64,000 bases of DNA, from positions 124,001 to 188,000 of the forward strand of contig CBDETN010000026.1 in assembly GCA_965242915.1 (NCBI GenBank). Direction: 5' to 3'. This DNA comes from CAJXII01 sp965242915. Its GTDB lineage: Bacteria; Campylobacterota; Campylobacteria; Campylobacterales; Arcobacteraceae. The notes under the pieces are model-generated. The model was not told the origin of the DNA and searched no databases. It worked only from the letters and a program-made list of their open reading frames with translations. Shown here one piece after another: positions 50,453-59,574 of this stretch (position 1 is its first letter; each line of letters starts with the position of its first letter). The position numbers were made by a program, and so were the translations under genes.

Positions 50453-51374
50453 TATTTCTATTCCTATCAAGATATACCATGATACCTTTTTGTGCATGTA
50501 ATCTGTTTTCTGCTTCACTAAATATAGTTTCGCTAAATTTTTCAAATACTTCTTCACTTACCTCATAGTCCCTATATGCAGGGAGACAATGTAAAAATAT
50601 AGCTTTAGGAGATGCTAAATTCATTAACTTTGAATCTACCATAAATCCAGCAAAATCTTGGATTCTTTGCTCTTTTTCCTCTTCTTGACCCATAGATACC
50701 CAAGTATCGGTTGTAACAACTGTTGCATCTTTAACAGCAGCTTTTGGGTCATTTGTAATCGTAATATCAGCTCCACTGATTTTTGCAAATCCCAAAGCTT
50801 CATTTAAAATATCTTCATCTACTTCATAACCTGCGGGTGTTGCAATTCTTAAATCAAATCCCAGCTTGGCAGCCAGCATAAGCCAAGAGTGAGTCATATT
50901 GTTTCCATCGCCGATATAAGCTGCAACAATATTATCTTCAAGTCCATGTTCTTTGATGGTCATATAATCAGCCATTAATTGAACGGGATGATATTTATCA
51001 GTAAGCCCATTTATAATTGGCACTTTTGAAAAGAAAGCAAATTCTTCTAATTCTTCTTGAGAATCATTTCGTATCATAATCATATCTGTCATACGGCTAA
51101 TTACCCTTGAAGTATCGCAGATCGGCTCTCCACGACCTAATTGAATATCATTTGAACTTAAAAAAAGTCCTATGCCTCCAAGCTGATAAATACCGGTCTC
51201 AAAACTTACACGAGTACGTGTGCTGCTTTTTTCAAAGATCATACCAAGTGTTTGTTTTGGCATATAATCTTTAAATATTTTTTCTTTAGTTTCTTTTTTT
51301 ATCTGAACAGCTATTTCAATAATTTCTAAAATTTCTTCTTTCGAATAATCTTTTAGTGTTAAAAAATGTTTCAT
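50445..51374 (-). CDS. argF: ornithine carbamoyltransferase
   Basis: Makes citrulline from ornithine and carbamoyl phosphate. The carbamoyl phosphate site FEKSSTRTRVSFE is near residue 48, HPVQLMADYMTI near 130, the ornithine site MGQEEEKEQR near 228 and the HCLPAYRDYEV motif near 265. The start is ATG at 51374 with AGGAT nine bases upstream; a GTG three codons earlier lacks a better site. 309 residues. The first gene of the argF-hemN-Fe-S-lgt run. Confidence 0.96.
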   Translation of the reverse strand: MKHFLTLKDYSKEEILEIIEIAVQIKKETKEKIFKDYMPKQTLGMIFEKSSTRTRVSFETGIYQLGGIGLFLSSNDIQLGRGEPICDTSRVISRMTDMIMIRNDSQEELEEFAFFSKVPIINGLTDKYHPVQLMADYMTIKEHGLEDNIVAAYIGDGNNMTHSWLMLAAKLGFDLRIATPAGYEVDEDILNEALGFAKISGADITITNDPKAAVKDATVVTTDTWVSMGQEEEKEQRIQDFAGFMVDSKLMNLASPKAIFLHCLPAYRDYEVSEEVFEKFSETIFSEAENRLHAQKGIMVYLDRNRNND

Positions 51375-51501
51375 AACTATCACATCCTATTTTTTTTGTA
51401 AGGATAGATTATAGTTAATTTAAAGTTTCAATACCCTTAAGTTTAGCGGCTAGTGGTTAGAGTTTAAGGTTTAATCTGATTCCCATACAGAGAGTTTTAT
51501 C

Positions 51502-51520
51502 TCGTTCCCACTCTCCTGAG
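51502..51520 (+). repeat. REP-like palindrome, left half, split by an IS1182-type element
   Basis: CTCGTTCCCACTCTCCTGAG abuts the element; the missing right half (TGGGAA) is on the other side at 55899-55904. Joined, they form GTTCCCACTC-TCCT-GAGTGGGAA, like the copy at 48540. Confidence 0.85.
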
Positions 51521-51554
51521 ACTGTGAAATAACCTAAATAATTTTTAGGTTATT

Positions 51555-52349
51555 TCAGCAATCAAGTTTTTGATTTTTATAAATTCCAAATAATTTAATA
51601 AATCTAAAGTAATATTCTAAATTCATTGCATATATCAAGATATACTCTTCTATATCTTTTCTTATTTGTGTTAAATTACCTTTTTGTATGGATAGTATAA
51701 GTTTTTGAAATAGATTTATCCCTATAAGATTTAACATTCGTTTAAAATTATAGGTAAACATTATCAAGGCATTTTCACCTGATACTTTATTTTTACCTCT
51801 TACTAAAAAATGATCCCATCCAAGTGTTCTTTTTATAGTTCCAAATGGATGTTCAACTATTGAACCTCTTTTTTTAACTATATCTTTATATTCTTGTATT
51901 TTCATTTTTTTATTATGTTGTTCTGTAATATGTTCATATTCCCATCTATATAGTTGTTTATACGGTGTTTTAGTTGGAATACATTTATCTTTTAACGGAC
52001 AAGCTTTACATACTAGACTTGTTCCTGTATATTTAAAACTAATTTTATTATTTTTTATTTGTATGGTAGCTCTTTTATTTAATTGTTTATTATTAGGACA
52101 AATATAACAATCATTTTCTTTATCATAATTAAATTTATCTTTTGGAAACTTACCTTTATCTATTTGTGCTTGTTGCTTATTAGCTTCTGGAACTATTGCA
52201 TTAATATTATCTTCAACACACTTTTTAAATTCTTTACCACTATAATATCCTGTATCAGCTACTATATCTAATTTATTAACTTCTAGATTTTCTTTAGTTT
52301 CTTGTGACATTTTATGAAGTTGATTGAAATCATTACCTTTTGTAGATAT
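51555..52349 (-). pseudogene. IS1182-family transposase, C-terminal part
   Basis: Contains KLDIVADTGYYSGKEFKKCV (Asp region), CPNNKQLNKR, a Cys-rich CKACPLKDKCIPT zinc-binding stretch and the C-terminal Glu motif RRGSIVEHPFGTIKRTLGW-type (KKRGSIVEHPFGTIKRTLGW). The frame joins that of 54958-55757 once the IS21 insert is removed, giving V-A-T-G-I-S-T-K-G-N-D-F across the junction. The joined protein would be about 560 residues. Confidence 0.92.
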
Positions 52350-52563
52350 TGCAAAAATCACTCCCAAAAAGACACCATATCACTTTCTAAAAAGACACCC
52401 TAGCGGTTAACAAAAAGACACCGTATCACTTTTTATCTGGACACTTTTAATAAAAAAGTGATAGGAAAGTTTAAATTAAGTTTATTTGCTGGATTAAAAC
52501 TAATTTAAGTTTGAGATATTCTCCATATTAAACTACACTTCTAAAAATATTAGGAGTGTATCA

Positions 52564-54102
52564 ATGAGGAGAGTTTTAATGAAACAGATTAAAGAGATAC
52601 TAAAATTAAAGTATCAAATGGATTTCTCATATAGGAGAATAGCAAAGAGTCTTGGTGTATCTAGATCTGCTGCAGCTGAATATTGTAGAAGATTTGAGAT
52701 ATTACCAGATAAACTGGAAGATTTTTTATTGCATGATGAAGATATTATGTATAAAATGCTTTTCCCTGAACAAACTATATTACACAGGCAATCTTTAAGA
52801 CCTAAACCTGATGTTGAATATATTGATAAAGAAATTCGTAAAAAAGGTGTTACATATCTATTGTTATGGCAAGAGTATAAAGAGCAGAATCCTGATGGTT
52901 ATGGATACACTCAATTTAAAACTTATTATCATAAATATAAAAAGAAATTAAACCCATCAATGAGACAAATACACTTAAATGGTGAAAAATTATTTGTAGA
53001 TTATAGTGGTGTTACTGTTCCTATTTATAATAGTAAAACAGGAGTTATTTCAAAAGCTCAAATATTTGTAGCAGTATTAGGAGCATCAGGTTATACATAT
53101 GTAGATGCAACACCTAGTCAAAAGCAAGAATACTTTATAAAGTCGCACACAAAAGCTTTTAACTTCTTTGGAGGAGTACCTAAAATATTAGTACCAGATA
53201 ACCTAAAAAGTGCAGTTATTTCAAATAATAAAGATGGGATTGTTTTAAATGAAAGTTATAAAGCAATGGCAAATCATTATGGGTGTGTAATTGAACCAGC
53301 AAGACCATATAAACCAAAAGATAAAGCAAAAGCAGAACAAGGAGTTCAAGCAATTCAAAGATGGATATTAGCCGTTCTTCGGCATAGAAAATTCTTTGAT
53401 GTTGAAGAACTTAATGATGCTATATCTCCATTGCTTGATATTTATAACTCTAAGGTTATGAAACGATTAAAGAAAAGTAGAGATACTTTATTTAAAGAGT
53501 TAGATGAACCATACTTGCAACCACTAGCAGCTAATCAATATATTTATAAAGAGTTTAAAATAGCAACTGTAAATATAGATTATCATATAGAGCTTCAAAG
53601 TGCTAGATACTCAGTACCATTTAAATATTTAGGAGAAAAAGTAGAGGTAAGATACTCAACATCTACAGTTGAGATTTATCATAAATCAAAGCTAATTGCC
53701 ACACATCCAAGATATTATGATAGTGAATATTCAACTATTAAAGAGCACCAACCTGAAAATCATCAATATCAAGATGCGAAGTTTAATCCTGGAAGATATT
53801 TAAACTGGGCAAAAAGTATAGGGGTTCAAACTGTAGAGTTTACAAAGATGAAATTAGAACAAGAGCAATTTCCATCATATGCATACAGAAAACTAAATGC
53901 CATTCTTTCATTGGCAAAACAATATGAAAAATATGAAGTTGATTTAGCTTTAGGATATGCAATGAGTATTAATGCCACTACAGTTGCATCTATAAAATCA
54001 ATATTATCAAAAAAGCTTTATTATAAAAAGCCTGCTAATAATATTATAAATATAGCACAAAATAACCACAGTAATATTCGTGGTAATACAGAATATAAAT
54101 AA
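52564..54102 (+). CDS. istA: IS21 transposase IstA
   Basis: A 512-residue integrase-type transposase: N-terminal helix-turn-helix (QMDFSYRRIAKSLGVSRSAA), DDE core with LFVDYSGVTVPIY (first Asp), LVPDNLKSAV (second Asp) and a Glu within KAKAEQGVQAIQRWIL, and a C-terminal domain with RYSVPFKYLGEKVEVRYS. ATG at 52564 follows TAGGAGTG. Complete and probably active. It lies 15 bases upstream of istB. Confidence 0.95.
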   Translation: MRRVLMKQIKEILKLKYQMDFSYRRIAKSLGVSRSAAAEYCRRFEILPDKLEDFLLHDEDIMYKMLFPEQTILHRQSLRPKPDVEYIDKEIRKKGVTYLLLWQEYKEQNPDGYGYTQFKTYYHKYKKKLNPSMRQIHLNGEKLFVDYSGVTVPIYNSKTGVISKAQIFVAVLGASGYTYVDATPSQKQEYFIKSHTKAFNFFGGVPKILVPDNLKSAVISNNKDGIVLNESYKAMANHYGCVIEPARPYKPKDKAKAEQGVQAIQRWILAVLRHRKFFDVEELNDAISPLLDIYNSKVMKRLKKSRDTLFKELDEPYLQPLAANQYIYKEFKIATVNIDYHIELQSARYSVPFKYLGEKVEVRYSTSTVEIYHKSKLIATHPRYYDSEYSTIKEHQPENHQYQDAKFNPGRYLNWAKSIGVQTVEFTKMKLEQEQFPSYAYRKLNAILSLAKQYEKYEVDLALGYAMSINATTVASIKSILSKKLYYKKPANNIINIAQNNHSNIRGNTEYK

Positions 54103-54117
54103 AAAGGATAGAAAAAA

Positions 54118-54858
54118 ATGAACCAAGAAACAGTAACAAATAAAATGAGTGAATTAAAATTAGAAGGCTTTAAAACAGCATACTTACGACAAATTGAAGA
54201 TAGAAATTATGATAAATTATCATTTAATGAGAAACTCTACAACCTACTTGAAGCCCAAGAGATACATCAGCACAACAGAAGGATTAAACTTAATTTTAAT
54301 ATATCAAAAATAAAAGATAAGCAAGCAACTTTAGAAGATTTAGTTTATAAGCAAACAAGAGGTTTAAATAAAGAACAAATTTTAGGATTAGCAAATATGG
54401 ACTTTATAAGAAATTATCAAAATATTATCATTACAGGTAAAACAGGAACTGGTAAATCTTATCTCGCACAAGCACTAGCTAATCGTTCTATCATGGATGG
54501 ATTTAAAGCTTATTATATTAGAGTTCCTACAATACTTGAAGATATATCAATCGCAAGAGCAGATGGAACATATACAAATTTCTTACGAAAACTTAGCAAA
54601 TATAGTATTCTTATTTTAGATGACTTTGGAATAAATCCATTATCAGCTGATGATGCTACAAATTTATTAGAAATTATAGAAAGTAGAGTTGACTTATCAT
54701 CAATAATTCTCACCTCTCAACTTCCTGTATCACAGTGGTATGATTATTTAAATAATGATACTGTTGCTGATGCAATATTAGATAGGATTGTACATTCTTC
54801 ACATAGAGTTGAACTAAAAGGTACATCAATGAGGAAAATTATGTCAAAAATAAATTAA
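54118..54858 (+). CDS. istB: IS21 helper ATPase IstB
   Basis: A 246-residue AAA+ ATPase that selects target DNA for IstA. Walker A is ITGKTGTGKSYLAQALAN (about residues 103-120), Walker B LILDDFGINPLS (about 164-175), and the sensor TSQLP follows. The N-terminal IstB zinc-less helical domain is present. An AAAGGA site precedes the ATG. It terminates just before the right end of the element. Confidence 0.95.
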   Translation: MNQETVTNKMSELKLEGFKTAYLRQIEDRNYDKLSFNEKLYNLLEAQEIHQHNRRIKLNFNISKIKDKQATLEDLVYKQTRGLNKEQILGLANMDFIRNYQNIIITGKTGTGKSYLAQALANRSIMDGFKAYYIRVPTILEDISIARADGTYTNFLRKLSKYSILILDDFGINPLSADDATNLLEIIESRVDLSSIILTSQLPVSQWYDYLNNDTVADAILDRIVHSSHRVELKGTSMRKIMSKIN

Positions 54859-54957
54859 CACTTGGACACTTTATGCTAAAATGTTGTTAGAGAATATTTC
54901 AAATTTGTAAGTGTCCAAGTGTTTGTGATACGGTGTCTTTGTTGAGTGATATTTGTA

Positions 54958-55757
54958 GATATACCAGTAGCTACTATAAAATTAAATGTACTATCTACTA
55001 CTATTTGTGAATTATAAGCCATAAGGTTATGTGATGGTTTTTTCATTAAAGTTGCATCAGGGTCTGTTTTATTATATTGAGTTTTATTTAACTTTTCTAA
55101 TAATTTTAAATTATTTGATAACTCTTTTTGTTGATATTTTAATTTTCTTAAATCTTTAGGTAATTTACTAGTTATAGTTAATGGTTGTATTTGTTTATCT
55201 GAAAACTCTAATAGCTTTAAATATTTCTCTATCTCATCTTCAACTTTAGTTAAATCTTTATCTAAAGTTTTTTTCATAATAAGTTGATTTTTAGAAGCAT
55301 TAGCTCTTAAAAATGCACCATCTAAAGCTTTTATACCATCTCCTATTAAATTAACATTTTTACACAATAGTACAAATTCTTTAAATACTTGTTTTAAAGC
55401 TTTTGGATTATTTTTTCTAAAGTCCGCAATTGTATGATAGCTTGGTGTTAATCCAGAAGTTAACCATATTAGTTCTATATTTCTTTTAATCTCTTTTTCT
55501 AAAGCTCTACTGCTTCTAATTTTATTTATATATCCATAGATATATATCTTTAATAGTAATGATGGATTATAAGCTTTCTGACCATCTATCCTATCACTTT
55601 TTCTAGTATCATCAAATCCTAATTTTTCTAAATCCAATATATTTACATATGATTCTATTACTCTTACACTATTATCTTCATCTACATAATCATCAATACT
55701 TGGTGGAAATAATTGTGGTTGATTTCTTTCTTGACCTTGTTTATATTTAGTAGTCAT
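54958..55757 (-). pseudogene. IS1182-family transposase, N-terminal part
   Basis: Begins MTTKYKQGQERNQPQLFPPS (ATG at 55755-55757), with DGQKAYNPSLLLKIYIYGYI, SRALEKEIKRNIELIWLTSG and IADFRKNNPKALK, the DUF772-like N-terminal domain of IS1182. The first catalytic Asp is in KALDGAFLRANASK. The frame runs into the IS21 insertion after V-A-T-G-I-S-T. See the C-terminal part at 51555-52349. Confidence 0.92.
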
Positions 55758-55898
55758 AAAATACCTTTTAAAGCCTATTGTATATGGCTTTATATGATAT
55801 TATTATATCAAAATATTGATTTGTATTTGATGAAATTATAGTGTATTTTTTTATTATATTGAGACTGTAAATATAGTTATTTCACAGTCTCTCCTGAG

Positions 55899-55961
55899 TG
55901 GGAATTCATATAAAAATCAAGTTAACCTAAAAATATGCATTCCCACAGAGACTATGGGAAC
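55899..55961 (+). repeat. REP-like palindrome, right half, plus an inverted partner
   Basis: TGGGAATTC completes the split hairpin. 33 bases later stands a second hairpin, GCATTCCCA...TGGGAAC at 55937-55961, in the opposite orientation. The outer sequences CTCGTTCCCA (51501-51510) and TGGGAACGAG (55954-55963) are exact complements. Before the IS1182 insertion the two hairpins formed a REPIN-like pair of about 85 bp. Confidence 0.75.
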
Positions 55962-55994
55962 GAGGGATTGTCATATATTGGGATAGTAAAGATA

Positions 55995-56783
55995 TTATGA
56001 CTCATTATCTATCATATTAATATAATTATGTCCTAAATATATAATATAAAATACAGGTAATACTAAAGCTACAAAAGGAATCATAGATAAAAAGTATAAA
56101 AATAAAGTCTGCATTCTAAAAGAGAATGTATTGTTATCTTTTAGTTTCTTGTGTTCCTCTTCGCTTATGAGTGTTGAACCTACATCAAAATGTAACATTT
56201 TATGGAAGAAATAGTAAAAGGGTAGGTTTATAGCTACGATATTTACTAGTGGTATAAAGTATAATGGTGTCAATGCAATAAAAAGAAATAGCATCATAAG
56301 TATTCTTTTTATTAAAAACCAGATACTGTTTGATACAGTTCCATAACCTTCTAGTTTAATATTTGGATAATGTTTCTTTTGTAAGATTGATAAAATTGAT
56401 GGGGTTAAAAAACCGACAATTATAAGTGCTATAAAAAGTGATACCCAAAGCACGGCAAAACTGCCAATAGTATAAACTAAAAAACCGACAATCCAAGAGG
56501 TTATAGAATATTTTAATAAAAAATCCAATATCCAATATCCGGTATATGTTTGATTTGTGGTTTCTACATTGGTTATACCATTTTGTATTGATGATTCTTG
56601 AGTTTGAATTTGTAGTGTAGTGTTTTGTAATGTGTCAAGTCCTATATCTGCAATGGCAAAGAATGCAAAGTATATTACTGCTAAAGTTACTATAAATGGT
56701 AAAAAGGCAATTTTTAGCATAGGTTGAGTCAATAAATCTTTTATTGATAAACTTATAATTTCAAATTGCGATTTGTTTTTCAT
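55995..56783 (-). CDS. EI24/CysZ-like membrane protein
   Basis: A 262-residue protein with five or six hydrophobic segments (about residues 20-45, 80-105, 108-135, 165-195 and 230-255). The arrangement FLTPSILSILQKKHYPN and MLFLFIALTPLYFIPLVNI resembles the EI24/CysZ family, which includes sulfate permease CysZ. The substrate is not shown by the sequence. It follows hemB by one base. Confidence 0.75.
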   Translation of the reverse strand: MKNKSQFEIISLSIKDLLTQPMLKIAFLPFIVTLAVIYFAFFAIADIGLDTLQNTTLQIQTQESSIQNGITNVETTNQTYTGYWILDFLLKYSITSWIVGFLVYTIGSFAVLWVSLFIALIIVGFLTPSILSILQKKHYPNIKLEGYGTVSNSIWFLIKRILMMLFLFIALTPLYFIPLVNIVAINLPFYYFFHKMLHFDVGSTLISEEEHKKLKDNNTFSFRMQTLFLYFLSMIPFVALVLPVFYIIYLGHNYINMIDNES

Positions 56784-56784
56784 A

Positions 56785-57759
56785 TTAGTTGTTCTTTAAA
56801 ATTTCACAAGCTTCTTTCGCATGATATGTTATAATAATATTTGCTCCAGCTCGTTTCATACTTAAAAGTTTTTCCATCATGACTCTTTCATAATCAATAA
56901 GTCCGGCATTTCCGGCATGTTTTAACATAGCATACTCACCGCTTACATTATATGCAGCAATTGGTAAGTTTGTATTGTTTCTAATATCTCTTATAACATC
57001 AAGAAAACTAAGTGCCGGTTTTACCATAAGTATATCCGCACCTTCTTTCTCGTCTTCAAGTGATTCTTCAATAGCTTCAAGTCTATTTGCTACATCCATT
57101 TGATATGTTCTTCTATCTCCAAAACTTGGAGTTGATTCAGCAACATCTCTAAATGGACCGTAAAAAGCACTGGCAAATTTTGTACTATATGCCATAATTG
57201 GAAGATTTGGAAAACCGTTTTCATCAAGTGCTTTTCTCAGTGTTGTAATAATCCCGTCCATCATACCGCTTGGTGCTATCATATCTGCACCTGCTTTTGC
57301 GTGAATTATTGCCTGCTGTGCTGAAATTTCCAAAGTGGCATCATTATCAACACTTTGAGTTTTTGGATCCATAATCCCGCAATGCCCATGGTCTGTATAT
57401 TCACAAAAACATAAATCTGTAGCAATATACATTTGAGGATACTTCTCTTTAATAGCTTTGATAGTTCTAGATATTAAAGAATGGTCACATAAACATTCAC
57501 TGCCAACACTATCTTTTAGATCAGGTATTGCAAATAGTAAAACAGATTTTAATCCAATTTCCAGCATAACACCACACTCTTTAACCACTTCATCTATATC
57601 CATTTGAAAAACACCGGGCATCGATCCAATCTCAATTTTATCAAACTTTCCCTCTTTTACAAAAAGTGGATACATAAAGTCATTGCTTGTCAAAACAGTC
57701 TCTCTTACCAAACCTCTTATTGCTTCATTTGTTCTTAATCTTCTAAATCTCTTAAACAT
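56785..57759 (-). CDS. hemB: delta-aminolevulinic acid dehydratase (porphobilinogen synthase)
   Basis: Condenses two aminolevulinates to porphobilinogen. The Cys-rich zinc site DLCFCEYTDHGHCG is near residue 118, the catalytic Lys regions are in YSTKFASAFYGPFRD (about 190) and MVKPALSFLD (about 245), and YNVSGEYAMLKHA is near 268. 324 residues is normal. Together with hemN, also in this window, it supplies the haem needed for the many cytochromes. Confidence 0.98.
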   Translation of the reverse strand: MFKRFRRLRTNEAIRGLVRETVLTSNDFMYPLFVKEGKFDKIEIGSMPGVFQMDIDEVVKECGVMLEIGLKSVLLFAIPDLKDSVGSECLCDHSLISRTIKAIKEKYPQMYIATDLCFCEYTDHGHCGIMDPKTQSVDNDATLEISAQQAIIHAKAGADMIAPSGMMDGIITTLRKALDENGFPNLPIMAYSTKFASAFYGPFRDVAESTPSFGDRRTYQMDVANRLEAIEESLEDEKEGADILMVKPALSFLDVIRDIRNNTNLPIAAYNVSGEYAMLKHAGNAGLIDYERVMMEKLLSMKRAGANIIITYHAKEACEILKNN

Positions 57760-57838
57760 ATTATTTACCTTTTCAGCTAATTTTAGATATTATCACTTTT
57801 AAATTTAAAGATTTTAACAAAATAGGGATTAAAAGTTA

Positions 57839-58399
57839 ATGAACATAGAAGTTTCAAAAGTAGCAAAATTACCAACAACTCATGGAGAGTTTTTAATACA
57901 ATCATTTAAAGAGGGTATTAAAGAGCATCTAGTGATATATACTAAGAATTTACCGGAAGTACCAAATGTAAGGATACACAGTGAATGTTTAACGGGTGAT
58001 GCAATAGGCAGCATAAAATGTGATTGTCAGGCTCAGTTAAACTATGCACTAGATTTTATCAATGAAAATGATGGTATTGTGATATATTTAAGACAAGAGG
58101 GGAGAGATATAGGACTACTTAATAAAGTGAATGCCTATGCCTTGCAAGATAGTGGACTTGATACTGTTGAAGCTAATCATCAGCTTGGTTTCAAAGATGA
58201 TGAGAGAACTTATGAGATAGTTGATTTAATCCTTGATTATCTAAAAATTGATAAAATTAATTTACTTAGTAATAATCCTGCTAAATCAAGTAATTTAAAA
58301 GTGAAAATAGTAAATCGTATTCCTATTAAAGTAGGAAAAACTAAACAAAATACTGATTATTTACAAGTAAAAAAAGACAAAATGGATCATCTGTTATAA
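57839..58399 (+). CDS. ribA: GTP cyclohydrolase II
   Basis: Opens GTP in the first step of riboflavin synthesis. The zinc-binding SECLTGDAIGSIKCDCQAQL spans about residues 48-67 (three Cys). YLRQEGRDIGLLNKV is near 81-95, with DTVEANHQLGFKDDER near 105 and LLSNNPAKSSNL near 142. It is a stand-alone 186-residue enzyme, slightly shorter than E. coli RibA. Its stop overlaps the rsmG start by one base. Confidence 0.95.
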   Translation: MNIEVSKVAKLPTTHGEFLIQSFKEGIKEHLVIYTKNLPEVPNVRIHSECLTGDAIGSIKCDCQAQLNYALDFINENDGIVIYLRQEGRDIGLLNKVNAYALQDSGLDTVEANHQLGFKDDERTYEIVDLILDYLKIDKINLLSNNPAKSSNLKVKIVNRIPIKVGKTKQNTDYLQVKKDKMDHLL

Positions 58400-59001
58400 T
58401 GTTAAAAGCTAAGTTTAAAGAGATTGGACTATCCTTTGATGATTTATTTTACGAGAGATGTGATAAATTTATAGAATTATTACAGCAATGGGGAGAAGTG
58501 CATAATCTTACAGCTTCACTTCATCCGCAACAAATTAAAAATAATATTATTGACAGTGTTTATCCATTAAAATTTTTAGATGAATTTAAATCATTACTTG
58601 ATGTAGGGACGGGTGCCGGATATCCCGGTATGCTTCTGGCTATTGCAAAGCCTGATATTAAAGTTTATCTATGTGAACCAAGAGTGAAAAGAGTTGCATT
58701 TTTAAATTTTGTGAAAAATGCTTTAAAGCTAGAAAATGTAACTGTAATTAAAGAGAGAGTTGAGAATATCAAAGATTTGAAAGTTGATCTTGTAACTTCT
58801 CGTGCAGTTACAAATACAGCACTTTTATTAGATTTAACAAAAGAGATATCAACAGCCAAAACCAGCTATCTTTTTTACAAAGGTAGTTTGTGTGAAGATG
58901 AGATAAAGCAAGCTCAACTTGATAATTATGAAATTATCAGTGTAGGTGAGCATAGAAACTATTTATATATGAAACAACAAGGACTTTTTGATGATATTTA
59001 A
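58399..59001 (+). CDS. rsmG: 16S rRNA (guanine527-N7)-methyltransferase RsmG
   Basis: SAM-dependent methylation of G527 in 16S rRNA. NLTASLHPQQI near residue 37, the SAM-binding LLDVGTGAGYPGMLLAIA near residue 69, EPRVKRVAFLNFV near 94 and VTSRAV near 134 match GidB/RsmG. The 200 residues are typical of the family. ATG shares its first base with the ribA stop, and its 3' end overlaps the next small gene by 11 bases. Confidence 0.96.
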   Translation: MLKAKFKEIGLSFDDLFYERCDKFIELLQQWGEVHNLTASLHPQQIKNNIIDSVYPLKFLDEFKSLLDVGTGAGYPGMLLAIAKPDIKVYLCEPRVKRVAFLNFVKNALKLENVTVIKERVENIKDLKVDLVTSRAVTNTALLLDLTKEISTAKTSYLFYKGSLCEDEIKQAQLDNYEIISVGEHRNYLYMKQQGLFDDI

Positions 59002-59203
59002 ATTTATGGCATTTTTGGCAGTAGTATTTTTGGTTTATATAGTATTTTTTAAAAAAAGTAGAGAAAAAAATATAAAAGATAAAAAGTATGATGAGATAAC
59101 TGATACTATGGTTGAATGTCCAAAGTGTAAAACTTATATTTCAAAAGATGATGCTATTTTAAGTAACGGTAAATATTTTTGCAGTGAGGAGTGTTTGAAA
59201 TGA
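58991..59203 (+). CDS. small membrane-anchored zinc-ribbon protein (PP0621-like)
   Basis: A 70-residue protein with one N-terminal membrane helix (MIFKFMAFLAVVFLVYIVFF), a short charged linker, and a C-terminal zinc site with CPKC and CSEEC spaced by about 24 residues. This layout is that of the PP0621 family, of unknown function. ATG at 58991 is preferred to a TTG directly before it. It overlaps rsmG and is coupled by ATGA to the next gene. Confidence 0.75.
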   Translation: MIFKFMAFLAVVFLVYIVFFKKSREKNIKDKKYDEITDTMVECPKCKTYISKDDAILSNGKYFCSEECLK

Positions 59204-59574
59204 TATTAATAGGCGATGAAAATATTCCTTATGAAAATATAGAAAAAATCAACAATATTGAAGATATTAAAAATACCAAACCAAATTCAACGGTACTTTT
59301 CAACTTTGATATTAAAATTTTGAAATATACCAAACTTCATGATATAAATTCTGCGGTAATAGCAAATGATATAAAAGAGGTGATTTATGCCTCTTCTATG
59401 GATGCTAAATATATTATTCCAATTGGCGATATAGTAATACAAACTCAAAAAACAGCAGATAATTATATGTTTGACAGCAAGATTTTAGCTGTTATTGATA
59501 ATAGTGATGAGATTGTTGAAATGGCACTTAGAGAAATTGACGGGATTGTTTATAGATATATTTTAAATGAATAA
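59200..59574 (+). CDS. conserved hypothetical protein, 124 aa
   Basis: A soluble, Ile- and Asn-rich protein with no signal or membrane segment: MILIGDENIPYENIEKINNI at the start and IPIGDIVIQTQKTADNYMFD in the middle. It looks like a small alpha/beta fold. The start ATG at 59200 overlaps the preceding stop by four bases (ATGA), with GTGAGGA upstream; a GTG three codons earlier is less likely. It overlaps recQ by eight bases. Function unknown. Confidence 0.75.
   Translation: MILIGDENIPYENIEKINNIEDIKNTKPNSTVLFNFDIKILKYTKLHDINSAVIANDIKEVIYASSMDAKYIIPIGDIVIQTQKTADNYMFDSKILAVIDNSDEIVEMALREIDGIVYRYILNE

Larger units (their letters stand above)
52350..54957 (+). mobile_element. IS21-family element inserted in the IS1182 transposase
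   Basis: 2608 bp, with ends TGCAAAAATCACTC and (read inward from the right) TACAAATATCACTC. Near the left end three repeats of AAAAAGACACC stand at about 52365, 52391 and 52413; the right end has a matching GGTGTCTTTGTT. Such multiple terminal repeats are typical of IS21. GATAT is duplicated at 52345-52349 and 54958-54962. Removing the element and one copy restores the IS1182 frame exactly. Confidence 0.94.
51518..55891 (-). mobile_element. IS1182-family element, split by an IS21 element
   Basis: Terminal inverted repeats GAGACTGTGAAATAAC at 51518-51533 and its complement at 55876-55891 bound the element. Without the IS21 and its duplication it measures about 1761 bp. The target TCCT is duplicated (51514-51517 and 55892-55895), the loop of a palindromic repeat. 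If the shared GAG/CTC bases are counted as target, the duplication could be as long as CTCTCCTGAG. Confidence 0.9.

Noticed and set aside
50453..50557. N-terminal extension of hemN by 35 residues
   Set aside because: The extension would read through the end of argF in another frame; HemN proteins begin at MIDFTKF, which corresponds to 50452.
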